Of a DNA stretch of 64,000 bases, positions 49,642 to 58,321 are shown one piece after another. Source of the stretch: CAVVEQ01 sp963802095 (GTDB lineage: Bacteria; Chloroflexota; Anaerolineae; Anaerolineales; Anaerolineaceae); NCBI GenBank assembly GCA_963802095.1, contig CAWDHI010000001.1, forward strand, positions 620,001-684,000. The letters are read 5' to 3'. The notes beneath the pieces were generated by a model. That model had not been told where the DNA came from, did no database searches, and saw only the letters and a program-made list of their open reading frames with translations. Made by a program: the position numbers and the translations under genes. The stretch's first letter is position 1. Every line of letters starts with the position of its first letter.

Positions 49642-52119
49642 ATGCCTTCCCCCGTTGATAACCTTCGGAAATTTCTCAACCTGGAGATTAAGCGTAATTA
49701 TGACAATCGCGCCATTGTGGGTGGATTGGATAAGATAGATCCTGTTTGGAAACAGGATGCTCAACTATTTAATATTTCTCTGCAATTTAAGGATGAAATT
49801 TCCAAACGTCTTCAGGCATATTCCAGTCTACCATTGGAACAACGTCCCCTCGCAATATCTGAAATGCTAAATATATTGGATCAAATCCCGTATGGAAATT
49901 CCCGATCTATTGAGGCGGTCGAAATAACAAAGGATTACTCACCGGAGAAGCTTCCACCCCAAGGTCCGGTGAACACAATCAATCAGGTTCCGTTAGAATC
50001 AAACAAACAAAAACCCTCGGTTCCATCATCTGCAACACCGGGTGCAGGTTTAGACGCTCCGCTGACTGTGGTTCAGGGAGTGGGACCTTCCAAAGCTTCC
50101 ATGTTCAAATCGCTTGGAGTGAACACGCTGGAGGACCTGCTTTACTTTTTTCCCAGGCGATATGATGATTACACACAGTTGAAACCGATCAATCGTCTGA
50201 CTGTCAAGGAAAATGTAACCATCATCGCAACGGTGCAAAGTGGCGCCACCTTCAAACGGGGAAAGCCGCCTCGGGATATCACCGAGATCATCGTAAGTGA
50301 CGGAACAAGTCCGTTGCGTCTTATCTGGTGGAATCAGACCTGGCCGCTTCGAACCTACCGTCCTGGAATGCAGGTTGTCATCGCTGGCAGGGTCGATCTC
50401 TACCTGGGTCGTTTTGTTATTTCAAATCCGGATATTGAGTTGATTGAACAGGAACACCTCCATACCAATAGGATCGTACCGGTATATCCCCTAACCTCCG
50501 GCTTAACCCAAAAATCAATCCGAAGGATGATGTACGATACGATATCGTTCTGGGCTCTCAAGGTTCCGGAGTATCTCCCTCCGAATGTAAAAGACTCTGC
50601 GGGTGTTTCCAATTTGGCTACTGCCTTGCTGCAAATTCACTTCCCGGATAGTTTAGATAGTCTCCAAATCGCCCGGGATCGATTGGCATTTGACGAGATA
50701 TTTCTGCTTCAGATCGGTGTCCTTCAGCAGAAACGTACCTGGCAAGCTCTCACTTCTGAATGTTTCGCAATTTCCCAGGAGCGAATCAACGATATCGTCG
50801 GTACACTTCCTTTTCAGCTGACATCCGCGCAAACCAAAGTATTCGATCAATTAGTTAGGGACCTGGATTCTTCACATCCGATGAACCGCCTCCTGCAGGG
50901 GGATGTGGGTTCGGGTAAAACCGTAGTGGCAGGTTTGGCTGCTGTCATCCTGGCTGAAAATGGAAAACAAAGCGCGTTGCTCGCCCCTACTAGCATATTA
51001 GCTAGTCAGCATTACAAAACCCTTACCAGGTTATTCACCTCAAATGAGAATTCCATTTTTCCCTTCAGGGCGGGAGAGATTCGTTTACTAATTGGGGATA
51101 CACCCGATTCTGAAAAGGAGGAGATCCGTAAGGATCTTGCCGATGGAAAGATCAAGCTCCTAATTGGAACTCATGCTGTCCTTGAAGAGCCCGTGATTTT
51201 TCACAACCTTTCATTGGTTGTGATTGATGAGCAGCACCGCTTTGGAGTGGAGCAGCGTGCAATTCTGCGTTCAAAGGGTAAGAATCCTCACCTGCTCGTT
51301 ATGACCGCCACCCCTATACCCCGTTCACTTGCCCTCACCGTGTATGGTGACCTGGATGTATCCATCCTCGACGAGATGCCGGCAGGTCGGTTGCCTGTAG
51401 AAACACGGATCATCTATCCGTTGGAACGGGAAGGTGCGTATTCAGTAATTCGAAAAGAGGTGGAAAACGGAAGGCAAGCTTTCGTTGTTTACCCGCTTAT
51501 CCACCAGGGTGATAACGAGGCCTTTTTATCTGCAGTCAATGAATATCAGCGGTTACAAAAGGATGTATTTCCCGATTTGAAACTGGGTTTACTTCACGGT
51601 AGACTTCATACCGAAGAAAAAGATTCCGTAATGGGGAATTTCCGCAAGAATGAAATCCAGATTCTGGTTACCACAACCGTGATTGAAGTAGGAGTCGATA
51701 TTCCCAATGCTACCATCATGGTGATAGAAGGCGCAAACCGTTTCGGCCTTGCGCAGCTCCATCAATTGCGCGGCAGAGTTGGGCGGGGAAAGGAGAATTC
51801 CTACTGCCTTTTGATCCCCGATACTGAGGACGAAATCGAAAATCAGCGCTTATCAATCATGGTTTCCACCAATGATGGGTTTATCCTCGCAGAAAAGGAC
51901 CTCGAACAGCGTGGTCCAGGGGAATTCCTGGGAACTAGGCAATCGGGATACACACCGCTCCGAATGGCCAACCTCACCGATATTCAGCTTGTGGAGAAGG
52001 CTCGTTCCGAAGCACAACGCGTAGTGGAAGCCGATCCTGAACTTTCCGATCCCGCGCTGGTACCCCTGCTTCGTAAGGTACAATCGTTTTGGTCACCCGG
52101 TCAGGGTGATATCAGTTAG
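49642..52119 (+). CDS. recG: ATP-dependent DNA helicase RecG
   Basis: This 825-residue superfamily 2 helicase has an OB-fold wedge domain (about 175-280, with LLYFFPRRYDDY before it). The motor has LLQGDVGSGKT (Walker A, about 415), VVIDEQHRFG (DEQH box), MTATPIPRSLALT, TTVIEVGVDIPNAT and QLRGRVGRG. The TRG-type C-terminus (EKDLEQRGPGEFLGTRQSG) is present. RecG remodels stalled replication forks and Holliday junctions. It has an unusually long N-terminal region (about 130 residues) with a helical domain and a Pro/Ser linker. The nine-base gap to coaD suggests co-transcription. Confidence 0.95.
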   Translation: MPSPVDNLRKFLNLEIKRNYDNRAIVGGLDKIDPVWKQDAQLFNISLQFKDEISKRLQAYSSLPLEQRPLAISEMLNILDQIPYGNSRSIEAVEITKDYSPEKLPPQGPVNTINQVPLESNKQKPSVPSSATPGAGLDAPLTVVQGVGPSKASMFKSLGVNTLEDLLYFFPRRYDDYTQLKPINRLTVKENVTIIATVQSGATFKRGKPPRDITEIIVSDGTSPLRLIWWNQTWPLRTYRPGMQVVIAGRVDLYLGRFVISNPDIELIEQEHLHTNRIVPVYPLTSGLTQKSIRRMMYDTISFWALKVPEYLPPNVKDSAGVSNLATALLQIHFPDSLDSLQIARDRLAFDEIFLLQIGVLQQKRTWQALTSECFAISQERINDIVGTLPFQLTSAQTKVFDQLVRDLDSSHPMNRLLQGDVGSGKTVVAGLAAVILAENGKQSALLAPTSILASQHYKTLTRLFTSNENSIFPFRAGEIRLLIGDTPDSEKEEIRKDLADGKIKLLIGTHAVLEEPVIFHNLSLVVIDEQHRFGVEQRAILRSKGKNPHLLVMTATPIPRSLALTVYGDLDVSILDEMPAGRLPVETRIIYPLEREGAYSVIRKEVENGRQAFVVYPLIHQGDNEAFLSAVNEYQRLQKDVFPDLKLGLLHGRLHTEEKDSVMGNFRKNEIQILVTTTVIEVGVDIPNATIMVIEGANRFGLAQLHQLRGRVGRGKENSYCLLIPDTEDEIENQRLSIMVSTNDGFILAEKDLEQRGPGEFLGTRQSGYTPLRMANLTDIQLVEKARSEAQRVVEADPELSDPALVPLLRKVQSFWSPGQGDIS

Positions 52120-52127
52120 GAGGGAAC

Positions 52128-52652
52128 ATGGTCAAGGCAGTATTTCCAGGCACCTTTGATCCGATACATTTCGGGCATATTGACATCGCAACCCGGGCGT
52201 CTTGCATCTTCGATGAATTGGTCGTTGCGGTATATGATCGACCCCTAAAAAATCTTCTGTTCATGCCAGATGACCGCATTCAAATGGTGAAAAAAGCATT
52301 TTCTGGAAATAGTAAGATTCTTGTACAGGGCTATAGTGGCTTGACGGTGGATTTTTGTAAGAAAATCGATGCGCAAGTCATTGTCCGAGGGCTCCGGGTT
52401 TTTTCTGATTTTGAACATGAATTCCGCATGGCTTTGGCGAATCACCGGCTCGCAGCAGATATTGAAGTGATCGCTTTAATTACCAGTGAAGAGCATTCCT
52501 TTTTATCTTCCACAACCGTCCGCGAAATCGCCGCTCTTGGGGGAGATATCAGCAGCATGGTTCCGGAGTTCATCCAGGAAGCCCTGAAGAATAAATTCTC
52601 TGAATTCGGGGAATCCAGAAACGATCTGCCTATAACTTCGCTCAGAGATTAA
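52128..52652 (+). CDS. coaD: Phosphopantetheine adenylyltransferase
   Basis: A 174-residue nucleotidyltransferase with the FPGTFDPIHFGHID motif (Thr10 and His18 region), the central VIVRGLRVFSDFEHEFRMA and the C-terminal SSTTVREIAALGGDISSMVP. It makes dephospho-CoA from ATP and 4'-phosphopantetheine, the fourth step of CoA synthesis. GGAGG precedes the ATG. It lies nine bases after recG, a common neighbourhood. A downstream AATACGC/GCGTATT hairpin with a weak T run begins near the stop codon. Confidence 0.95.
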   Translation: MVKAVFPGTFDPIHFGHIDIATRASCIFDELVVAVYDRPLKNLLFMPDDRIQMVKKAFSGNSKILVQGYSGLTVDFCKKIDAQVIVRGLRVFSDFEHEFRMALANHRLAADIEVIALITSEEHSFLSSTTVREIAALGGDISSMVPEFIQEALKNKFSEFGESRNDLPITSLRD

Positions 52653-52720
52653 TACGCTATAATTATTTTGGCGTATTTATTGCACCTTCCATCCTTAAGT
52701 TCGATTTTGAGGAGATTTCG

Positions 52721-53218
52721 ATGGATATCCTGCATCTTGTAGACCGGCTCGAAGAACTTTTCGATGAAAGCCGTCCAATCTGGTTCACGCACAGCGTGAT
52801 GATCGATGAGGACAAAATCCTTGATTTGATCGACCAAATGAGGGTGTCCATCCCTGAAGAGATCAAGAAATCACAGCAGCTCCTTGCCCAGAGCGACCGC
52901 ATTATCGCCAAAGCCAAAGAGGAAGCAGCAAATATTGTTTCGATGTCCAAGGAGAAAAGCGACGAACTCATCCAGCACGATGCCATCGTTCTGGCTGCGC
53001 AGGCACGGGCTGACCAGATAATCGCCCAGGCCCGCAACGAAGCAGAGAATATCCGAAAGGATGCTGATTTGTATTCTGTGGAGAGTCTGACACGCCTTGA
53101 AATGGAAATCGACCGTACATTGAATCAGGTTCGCAACGGTATCCAAGTCCTGCAATCCGAAAAAAAGCCGGCAACTCCCCCCCAGCCTCCACCTGAAAAA
53201 ACAGTTTCCCAGACGTAA
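52721..53218 (+). CDS. Coiled-coil protein following coaD, DivIVA-like architecture
   Basis: The 165-residue product has a short N-terminal globular segment (1-35) and a long heptad-patterned region (about 36-145, with repeated Ala/Glu/Gln/Lys runs such as RIIAKAKEEAANIV and ADQIIAQARNEAENI). A Pro-rich tail ends in PPEKTVSQT. It looks like an ATP synthase subunit b-type or DivIVA-type coiled coil but lacks a membrane anchor. Genes of this kind often follow coaD in several phyla. GAGGAG is placed before the ATG, which makes translation likely. Function unknown. Confidence 0.7.
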   Translation: MDILHLVDRLEELFDESRPIWFTHSVMIDEDKILDLIDQMRVSIPEEIKKSQQLLAQSDRIIAKAKEEAANIVSMSKEKSDELIQHDAIVLAAQARADQIIAQARNEAENIRKDADLYSVESLTRLEMEIDRTLNQVRNGIQVLQSEKKPATPPQPPPEKTVSQT

Positions 53219-53241
53219 AAAGCCCTTTCGGGCTTTTTTTT
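53217..53241. terminator. Bidirectional terminator between convergent genes
   Basis: AAAAAGCCC-TTTC-GGGCTTTTTTTT: a GCCC/GGGC stem flanked by A and T runs serves both the plus-strand recG-coaD unit and, on the minus strand, lon. Confidence 0.9.
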
Positions 53242-53242
53242 A

Positions 53243-55711
53243 TCACTTCTCTGATCGGATCGGGATTTGTGGAGGGGAATGCTTCTCCGAAGCAGGATGG
53301 AGCGCTATGGAAATCACTTCATCCATATGGCTTACAGGTCGAATCGCCAGATCTGTGATCACTTTAGGGGGTATATCCACAAGATCTTTCATATTCTTCT
53401 CCGGCAGGAGCACTCGCTTTATCCCTGACCGGTGTGCTGCCAGGATCTTCTCACGGACTCCCCCGATAGGCAGTACCTGTCCGCGAAGGGTAATTTCACC
53501 CGTCATACCCACATCTTTGTAAATTTTTCGGCCGGTAAAAGCTGAGATGAGCGCAGCTGCTATTGTGATCCCGGCACTCGGCCCATCCTTGGGAATGGCT
53601 CCCTCGGGAATGTGGATATGAACATCCACACGTTCGTATATATCCGGGGAAATATTTAAGATCTTGGAGCGGGATTTCAGATATGAAAGTGCTGCTTGGG
53701 CAGATTCTTGCATAATATCGCCAATTTGACCGGTGATCTGAAGTGTCCCCTTACCTTCAAGGATTAATACTTCCACAGGCATGATCTCGCCCCCATTTTC
53801 TGTCCAGGCAATCGCAGTCGCCACCCCAACTTCATCTTTTCTTTCCGCTTCCGTCAGGAAGAATTGCGGTGGGCCAAGGAATATCTCTACATCCGCGGGT
53901 TTGATCCGTTTCGGGAAGGATTTCCTCTCCGATTTTAATCGGGCTACCTTTCGACAAATCCTGCCCAGCTCCCGTTCAAGGTTTCGGACACCTGCTTCGT
54001 AGGTGAACTCCCGGATTGTCTTTTTTATCGCGAGTTCAGAAAAACCAGTTTCGCTGCGTTTTAGTCCGCTTTCTTCAATTTGCCGAGGGACAAGAAATCT
54101 CTTTGCGATTTCCAATTTTTCTTCTTCGATGTAACCAGGAAATTCCAACAATTCCATCCTATCAAGAAGTGCGGAAGGTATTGAGGAAAGGCTGTTGGCG
54201 GTTGTGATGAACATTACCTGGGAAAGATCGTAAGCTACTTCAAGATAATGATCAGAGAAGCTGGAATTTTGTTCGGGATCAAGTACTTCAAGCAATGCAG
54301 ATGAGGGATCACCCCGGAAGTCAGTACCTAATTTATCGATCTCATCCAGCATAAAGAGAGGATTTACAGTTCCAGCTTTCCGCATGGTTTGAATGATCCT
54401 GCCTGGCATGGCGCCGATGTAGGTTCTGCGATGCCCCCGGATTTCCGCTTCATCGCGTACACCACCTAGCGATACGCGAACGAATTTCCTCCCCAGTGCT
54501 TCAGCTATTGATTTACCAAGCGATGTTTTTCCGGTTCCCGGAGGACCCACAAAACAAAGGATTGGTTGGCGAAGACGTTTGGGCTTCAGGCTGCGAACAG
54601 CGATATATTCAAGAATTCTGTCTTTTGCTTTACCAAGTCCGTAATGGTATCTTTCAAGGACCTCACCGGCATGGGTAACATCGAGGTTATCCTCAGTTTG
54701 TTCTTTCCAGGGTAGATCAAGGATCCAATCCACATAGTTCCGGATAATACTTACTTCGGGAGACATTGCCATCATCTGGCCTAACCGCTCCACTTCTTTC
54801 AAAGCCACCTTTTGAACGTCCTCAGGTAACTCGGTTTTTTCGACGCGTTCTTTGAGTTCCTTAATTTCCCGCGTCCAGATATCACCTTCCCCCAATTCAG
54901 ACTGGATGGCTCTCATCTGTTCTCTTAGGTAAAACTCCCGCTGGGTGCGATCCACTTCGCTCTGAACACGGTTTTGGATCTCGTCCTCCAATTGGAGCAC
55001 ATCCAGTTCCTGTGCAAGCAGCCAGTTCAGTTTCTTAAGACGTTCTTCTGGGTTAAGGATCGTAAGTAGTGTTTGCCTCTCCTCGAATGGAAATGTGATC
55101 GCTGTAGCCACCATATCGGCCAACCATCCTGGTTCCTGGATGTTCATGGAGAACAATTGAGCCTCATCAGGTAGCGAGCGATCCAAGCGAACGCAACGTT
55201 CAAAGAGGTCCTTGGTTGTTCGCATCAACGCTTCTATCCGCCGGTCGGTCTTTACGGATTCAATAATCGGCCGAACTTTCACTTTAATGAAAGGGTCAGT
55301 CTGAGTGAACTCCACAATCTGCATGCGGTGTCGACCCTGTATGAGCGCGGAATGGTTTCCTTCGGAGAGATTCAGCAACCTGCCTACTGCTACTTCAACT
55401 CCAATTGGCAGGAAATCGCGGGATTTGGGATCGTCCATCCCTTGCTCACGGACCATCAATCCGATCAGTGTGGAATAATCCTCCTGGGCAGCCTTCACAG
55501 CCGCCAGATTCACGCCTTGCGAAATGAAAACCGGCGCAACCATGTGGGGAAAAATCACAACATCCCGAAGGATCAATGCTGGGAGTTCAACGAGCCCATC
55601 GTTTCCAATAGGCGCATCCGGAACCTGGTATAGCTCTTCCGTTCTTTGATATAAAGCTGAGGGAAGGTCTTCCGGATTATCTTTAAACTGAGGCCAAGGT
55701 ATTTCTTTCAT
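53243..55711 (-). CDS. lon: ATP-dependent protease Lon
   Basis: The 822-residue LonA-type protease has an N-terminal LON substrate domain (about 40-240), a coiled-coil segment, and an AAA+ module with Walker A GPPGTGKTSLGK (about 385) and FMLDEIDKLG. The C-terminal Ser/Lys peptidase has catalytic Ser in PKDGPSAGITIA and Lys in GRKIYKDVGMTGEITLRG. It degrades misfolded and regulatory proteins as a hexamer. It lies 24 bases after folC on the minus strand, and a bidirectional terminator follows. Confidence 0.96.
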   Translation of the reverse strand: MKEIPWPQFKDNPEDLPSALYQRTEELYQVPDAPIGNDGLVELPALILRDVVIFPHMVAPVFISQGVNLAAVKAAQEDYSTLIGLMVREQGMDDPKSRDFLPIGVEVAVGRLLNLSEGNHSALIQGRHRMQIVEFTQTDPFIKVKVRPIIESVKTDRRIEALMRTTKDLFERCVRLDRSLPDEAQLFSMNIQEPGWLADMVATAITFPFEERQTLLTILNPEERLKKLNWLLAQELDVLQLEDEIQNRVQSEVDRTQREFYLREQMRAIQSELGEGDIWTREIKELKERVEKTELPEDVQKVALKEVERLGQMMAMSPEVSIIRNYVDWILDLPWKEQTEDNLDVTHAGEVLERYHYGLGKAKDRILEYIAVRSLKPKRLRQPILCFVGPPGTGKTSLGKSIAEALGRKFVRVSLGGVRDEAEIRGHRRTYIGAMPGRIIQTMRKAGTVNPLFMLDEIDKLGTDFRGDPSSALLEVLDPEQNSSFSDHYLEVAYDLSQVMFITTANSLSSIPSALLDRMELLEFPGYIEEEKLEIAKRFLVPRQIEESGLKRSETGFSELAIKKTIREFTYEAGVRNLERELGRICRKVARLKSERKSFPKRIKPADVEIFLGPPQFFLTEAERKDEVGVATAIAWTENGGEIMPVEVLILEGKGTLQITGQIGDIMQESAQAALSYLKSRSKILNISPDIYERVDVHIHIPEGAIPKDGPSAGITIAAALISAFTGRKIYKDVGMTGEITLRGQVLPIGGVREKILAAHRSGIKRVLLPEKNMKDLVDIPPKVITDLAIRPVSHMDEVISIALHPASEKHSPPQIPIRSEK

Positions 55712-55735
55712 GTTTTTCCTAAACCGGGAATTGCG

Positions 55736-57118
55736 TCATCCCGCTACGATTCTCTCTTTTTGTAAGAATAATTCTTTGATGCCAGCTGCGATGAAAAGGC
55801 TCCCGGTTGCAACCACGGCTGCTTCTCCATCCGCTAATAGTATCGCCCTTTCCAGGGCTTTATCAAGAGGCATCACGGCGCTAGCTTTCACGCCATGGGA
55901 GTGGGCTAAGGTCACCAGGTTCTCTGCCTTACTCGCGCGTGGATGGGTGGATTCCGATGCAACGACTTCCCGAACTCTGGGGAGAAGCTCGGAGAACATT
56001 CCCTCGATATCCTTATCCTCGGAGGCGCCAAAAAGCAAAATAACGGGAAGATCCGCGAGGTAATCATCTATAGTTAGACGTAATTTTAATGCGGAATCCC
56101 GATTGTGTGCGGAATCCACGATGATCGGTGGATTTTGCTGGATAACTTCGAATCGAGCCGGCCATTGTACTTGGAGGAATCCGGTTTTAATTTCTTCTTC
56201 TCCAATAACCAAACCCTGTAGTTTTAATTTCTGGATCACCGAATAAGCTGTGGCCGCATTTTCCACCTGATGATATCCAAGCAGCGGGATAATCAACCTG
56301 GCAGGTCCCCAAAGAGCCCTGCCGCCTGATTCGATGTAAAAATCTGCCAAATCTTGCTCGTTCATTGGCCAAACGAGGATGGTCTGGTTATAAAGAGAAT
56401 GCGCCAGCGAAGCATAAAGGAAATCTTTCCCGACCTGGGTTACCGGCGATTCTCTTTCCGCTGCAATGCGTTCCAGTTCAATTCTCGCTTCGGTGGTTTG
56501 TGGTGCAATCACCACCGGTTTGCCCGGTTTGATGATGCCGCCCTTTTCAAAGGCGATCTTGGTGAGCGTGTTTCCAAGCATCTGAATATGATCATAGGAA
56601 ATGGATGTGATCACCGAAATAATCGGATCAACAACGTTTGTCGCATCCAGCCTTCCACCTAAACCCACCTCAATAACCGCATAATCCACTTCCTGCTCGG
56701 CAAAATACAAGAAAGCCAGCGCGGTTGTGATTTCGAAAGTCGTAAGTCCTTCCACCTGGAAAATTGCTGGTTTAATTCTTTCCACCATCTCACAGATTGC
56801 ACACTGTGAAATTGGGGTTGTATCGATTTGAATGCGCTCTGTGTAATCAACCAGATGCGGGGATGAATATAACCCTGTCCGGTATCCACCAGCCTGCAGC
56901 ACGCTGGCTATCATCGCTGAAGTTGATCCTTTTCCTTTCGTACCTGCCACATGGATCACCGGGTATTTTTGATGCGGGTTACCAAGTTTTTCAAGAAACA
57001 CTTGCAACCGGCTAAGGTTAAAATTCTCTGCCGCATTGCGAAAATTACGGGAAAGACTGTAATCGATGAAGCTATATAGGAAATCCAGAGTTTCCTGGTA
57101 TTTTTTCTCTGTGTCCAT
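55736..57118 (-). CDS. folC: Bifunctional folylpolyglutamate synthase/dihydrofolate synthase
   Basis: This 460-residue Mur-ligase-type ATPase carries the FolC motifs: HVAGTKGKGSTSAM (P-loop), GLYSSPHLVDYTERIQ, YAVIEVGLGGRLDATNVV, the SISYDHIQMLG loop and VDSAHNRDSA. It adds glutamate to dihydropteroate and folates. The ATG at 57118 is chosen over a TTG at 57133; the difference is five residues. It lies upstream of lon on the minus strand, divergent from DUF503. Confidence 0.93.
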   Translation of the reverse strand: MDTEKKYQETLDFLYSFIDYSLSRNFRNAAENFNLSRLQVFLEKLGNPHQKYPVIHVAGTKGKGSTSAMIASVLQAGGYRTGLYSSPHLVDYTERIQIDTTPISQCAICEMVERIKPAIFQVEGLTTFEITTALAFLYFAEQEVDYAVIEVGLGGRLDATNVVDPIISVITSISYDHIQMLGNTLTKIAFEKGGIIKPGKPVVIAPQTTEARIELERIAAERESPVTQVGKDFLYASLAHSLYNQTILVWPMNEQDLADFYIESGGRALWGPARLIIPLLGYHQVENAATAYSVIQKLKLQGLVIGEEEIKTGFLQVQWPARFEVIQQNPPIIVDSAHNRDSALKLRLTIDDYLADLPVILLFGASEDKDIEGMFSELLPRVREVVASESTHPRASKAENLVTLAHSHGVKASAVMPLDKALERAILLADGEAAVVATGSLFIAAGIKELFLQKERIVAG

Positions 57119-57190
57119 CACTAGGTTTTCCAAAACTGTCAGGGATTGTACCCTTTCGAAACGATGAATACAAGGATGCAGAAATGTTCA

Positions 57191-57218
57191 TTGACCAAAC
57201 TGTGCAATTCGGTTAAAT
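57191..57218 (+). promoter_or_regulatory. Promoter for the DUF503 gene
   Basis: TTGACC (57191-57196) and TTAAAT (57213-57218) are 16 bases apart. Transcription would begin near 57225, only about five bases before the ATG at 57230. Confidence 0.5.
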
Positions 57219-57229
57219 TTACCTCCACG

Positions 57230-57517
57230 ATGTACCCTTACGGTATGTTGGTTATGGTTTTCCGGATCCCAGGGTGCAGATCCTTGAAGGAAAAACGGGG
57301 TTTGGTAAAACCACTCATTGCGGATCTTCGCAAGAAATTTAATGTTTCCACAGCTGAAGTGGATTCGCAGGATAGCTGGCAGGAAACCGTGATCTCCTGC
57401 GCAATGGCAGGAAGCGATCGGGTGGTGGTAGAAAAATGTCTGCAAGCCATTCCCGGGTATTGCGAAAATACTCACCGATCCTTTCAATTGATTCATCAGG
57501 AAATGGACATCTTCTAG
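57230..57517 (+). CDS. DUF503 family protein (YlxP-like)
   Basis: A 95-residue protein with the DUF503 core GCRSLKEKRGLVKPLIADLRKKFNVSTAEVD, followed by a second half with VVVEKCLQAI. DUF503 (YlxP) proteins are small ferredoxin-like folds found near infB and rbfA in other bacteria; function is unsettled. The frame is open back to 57146, but that region overlaps the promoter; ATG at 57230 or at 57245 is likelier. The SDR gene follows after seven bases, so they are probably one unit. Confidence 0.82.
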   Translation: MYPYGMLVMVFRIPGCRSLKEKRGLVKPLIADLRKKFNVSTAEVDSQDSWQETVISCAMAGSDRVVVEKCLQAIPGYCENTHRSFQLIHQEMDIF

Positions 57518-57524
57518 GATTATT

Positions 57525-58316
57525 ATGGACCTCCAGCTCAAAGGTAAACGTGCAATAATCACTGGCGCCAGCCGTGGTCTTGGCTTCGCGGTGGCTTCCA
57601 CGCTTGCGGAAGAAGGTACAGAGGTCATTCTCAACGCCCGTGATGAAACCGCGTTGAGAAATGCGGCAACGACCATCCACAACAGGTCGGCAGTTAGGGT
57701 AATCCCTATCACCGGAGATATCACTGAACCCAAAACGCCTCTCCTGCTGTTGGAAGCAGCACAATCTCATTTTGGGGGTGTTGACCTTTTGCTCACAAAT
57801 GCAGGTGGTCCTCCTCCCGGACCGTTTGATTCCTTTTCAGATTTGGATTGGAATAAATCCGTCGAATTATCCTTCCTTTCCCATGTACGCTTGATCCGGT
57901 CAATCCTGCCTGCACTCCGTGAATCCTCCAGCGCGAGCATTCTGACGGTCACCTCTTTTTCGGTAAAGCAACCATTACCAAACCTTGTCCTTTCCAACAG
58001 CATCCGCGCCGCCACTGTAGGTCTTACAAAAAGCCTGGCGCTTGAGCTGGGACCTGTAGGCATCCGGGTCAATTCCATCCTCCCTGCATGGACAGATACA
58101 GAAAGGGTCCATGAACTCATGGAAGCCCGGGCAAAAAACAATAAAACCAGTGTTGAGGAAGAGATCGCCAAGCTAACCAGTGAAAGCCCCCTGGGAAGGT
58201 TAGGCACCCCGCAGGAATTTGCTAACGCAGCTGTTTTTCTCCTCTCCCCGGCTGCCTCCTATATCACAGGTGTCATGCTTACCGTGGATGGTGGTTTTTA
58301 TAAGGGAACTCAATAG
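57525..58316 (+). CDS. Atypical short-chain dehydrogenase/reductase lacking the catalytic Tyr-Lys
   Basis: The 263-residue protein has the classical SDR dinucleotide motif TGASRGLG (13-20) and NAG (92-94, in TNAGGPPPG). A Ser at 144 is in place, but the expected YxxxK is absent: aligned by spacing, the Tyr is Ser157 and the Lys is Arg161 (VLSNSIRAA). This is a known atypical branch (3-ketoacyl reductase-like with NAGGPPPG). The C-terminus SYITGVMLTVDGGFYKGT is normal. It may have a different catalytic mechanism or none. It lies between DUF503 and the radical SAM gene with gaps of seven and five bases. Confidence 0.8.
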   Translation: MDLQLKGKRAIITGASRGLGFAVASTLAEEGTEVILNARDETALRNAATTIHNRSAVRVIPITGDITEPKTPLLLLEAAQSHFGGVDLLLTNAGGPPPGPFDSFSDLDWNKSVELSFLSHVRLIRSILPALRESSSASILTVTSFSVKQPLPNLVLSNSIRAATVGLTKSLALELGPVGIRVNSILPAWTDTERVHELMEARAKNNKTSVEEEIAKLTSESPLGRLGTPQEFANAAVFLLSPAASYITGVMLTVDGGFYKGTQ

Positions 58317-58321
58317 CGAAC

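Noticed and set aside
52652..52676. AATACGC/GCGTATT hairpin after coaD as a strong terminator
   Set aside because: The following tract is TATTGC, too weak in T, and it contains a TATAAT that may be a promoter for the next gene.
57146..57229. Longer DUF503 start
   Set aside because: It covers the TTGACC/TTAAAT promoter, and DUF503 proteins begin close to the SLKEKR motif.
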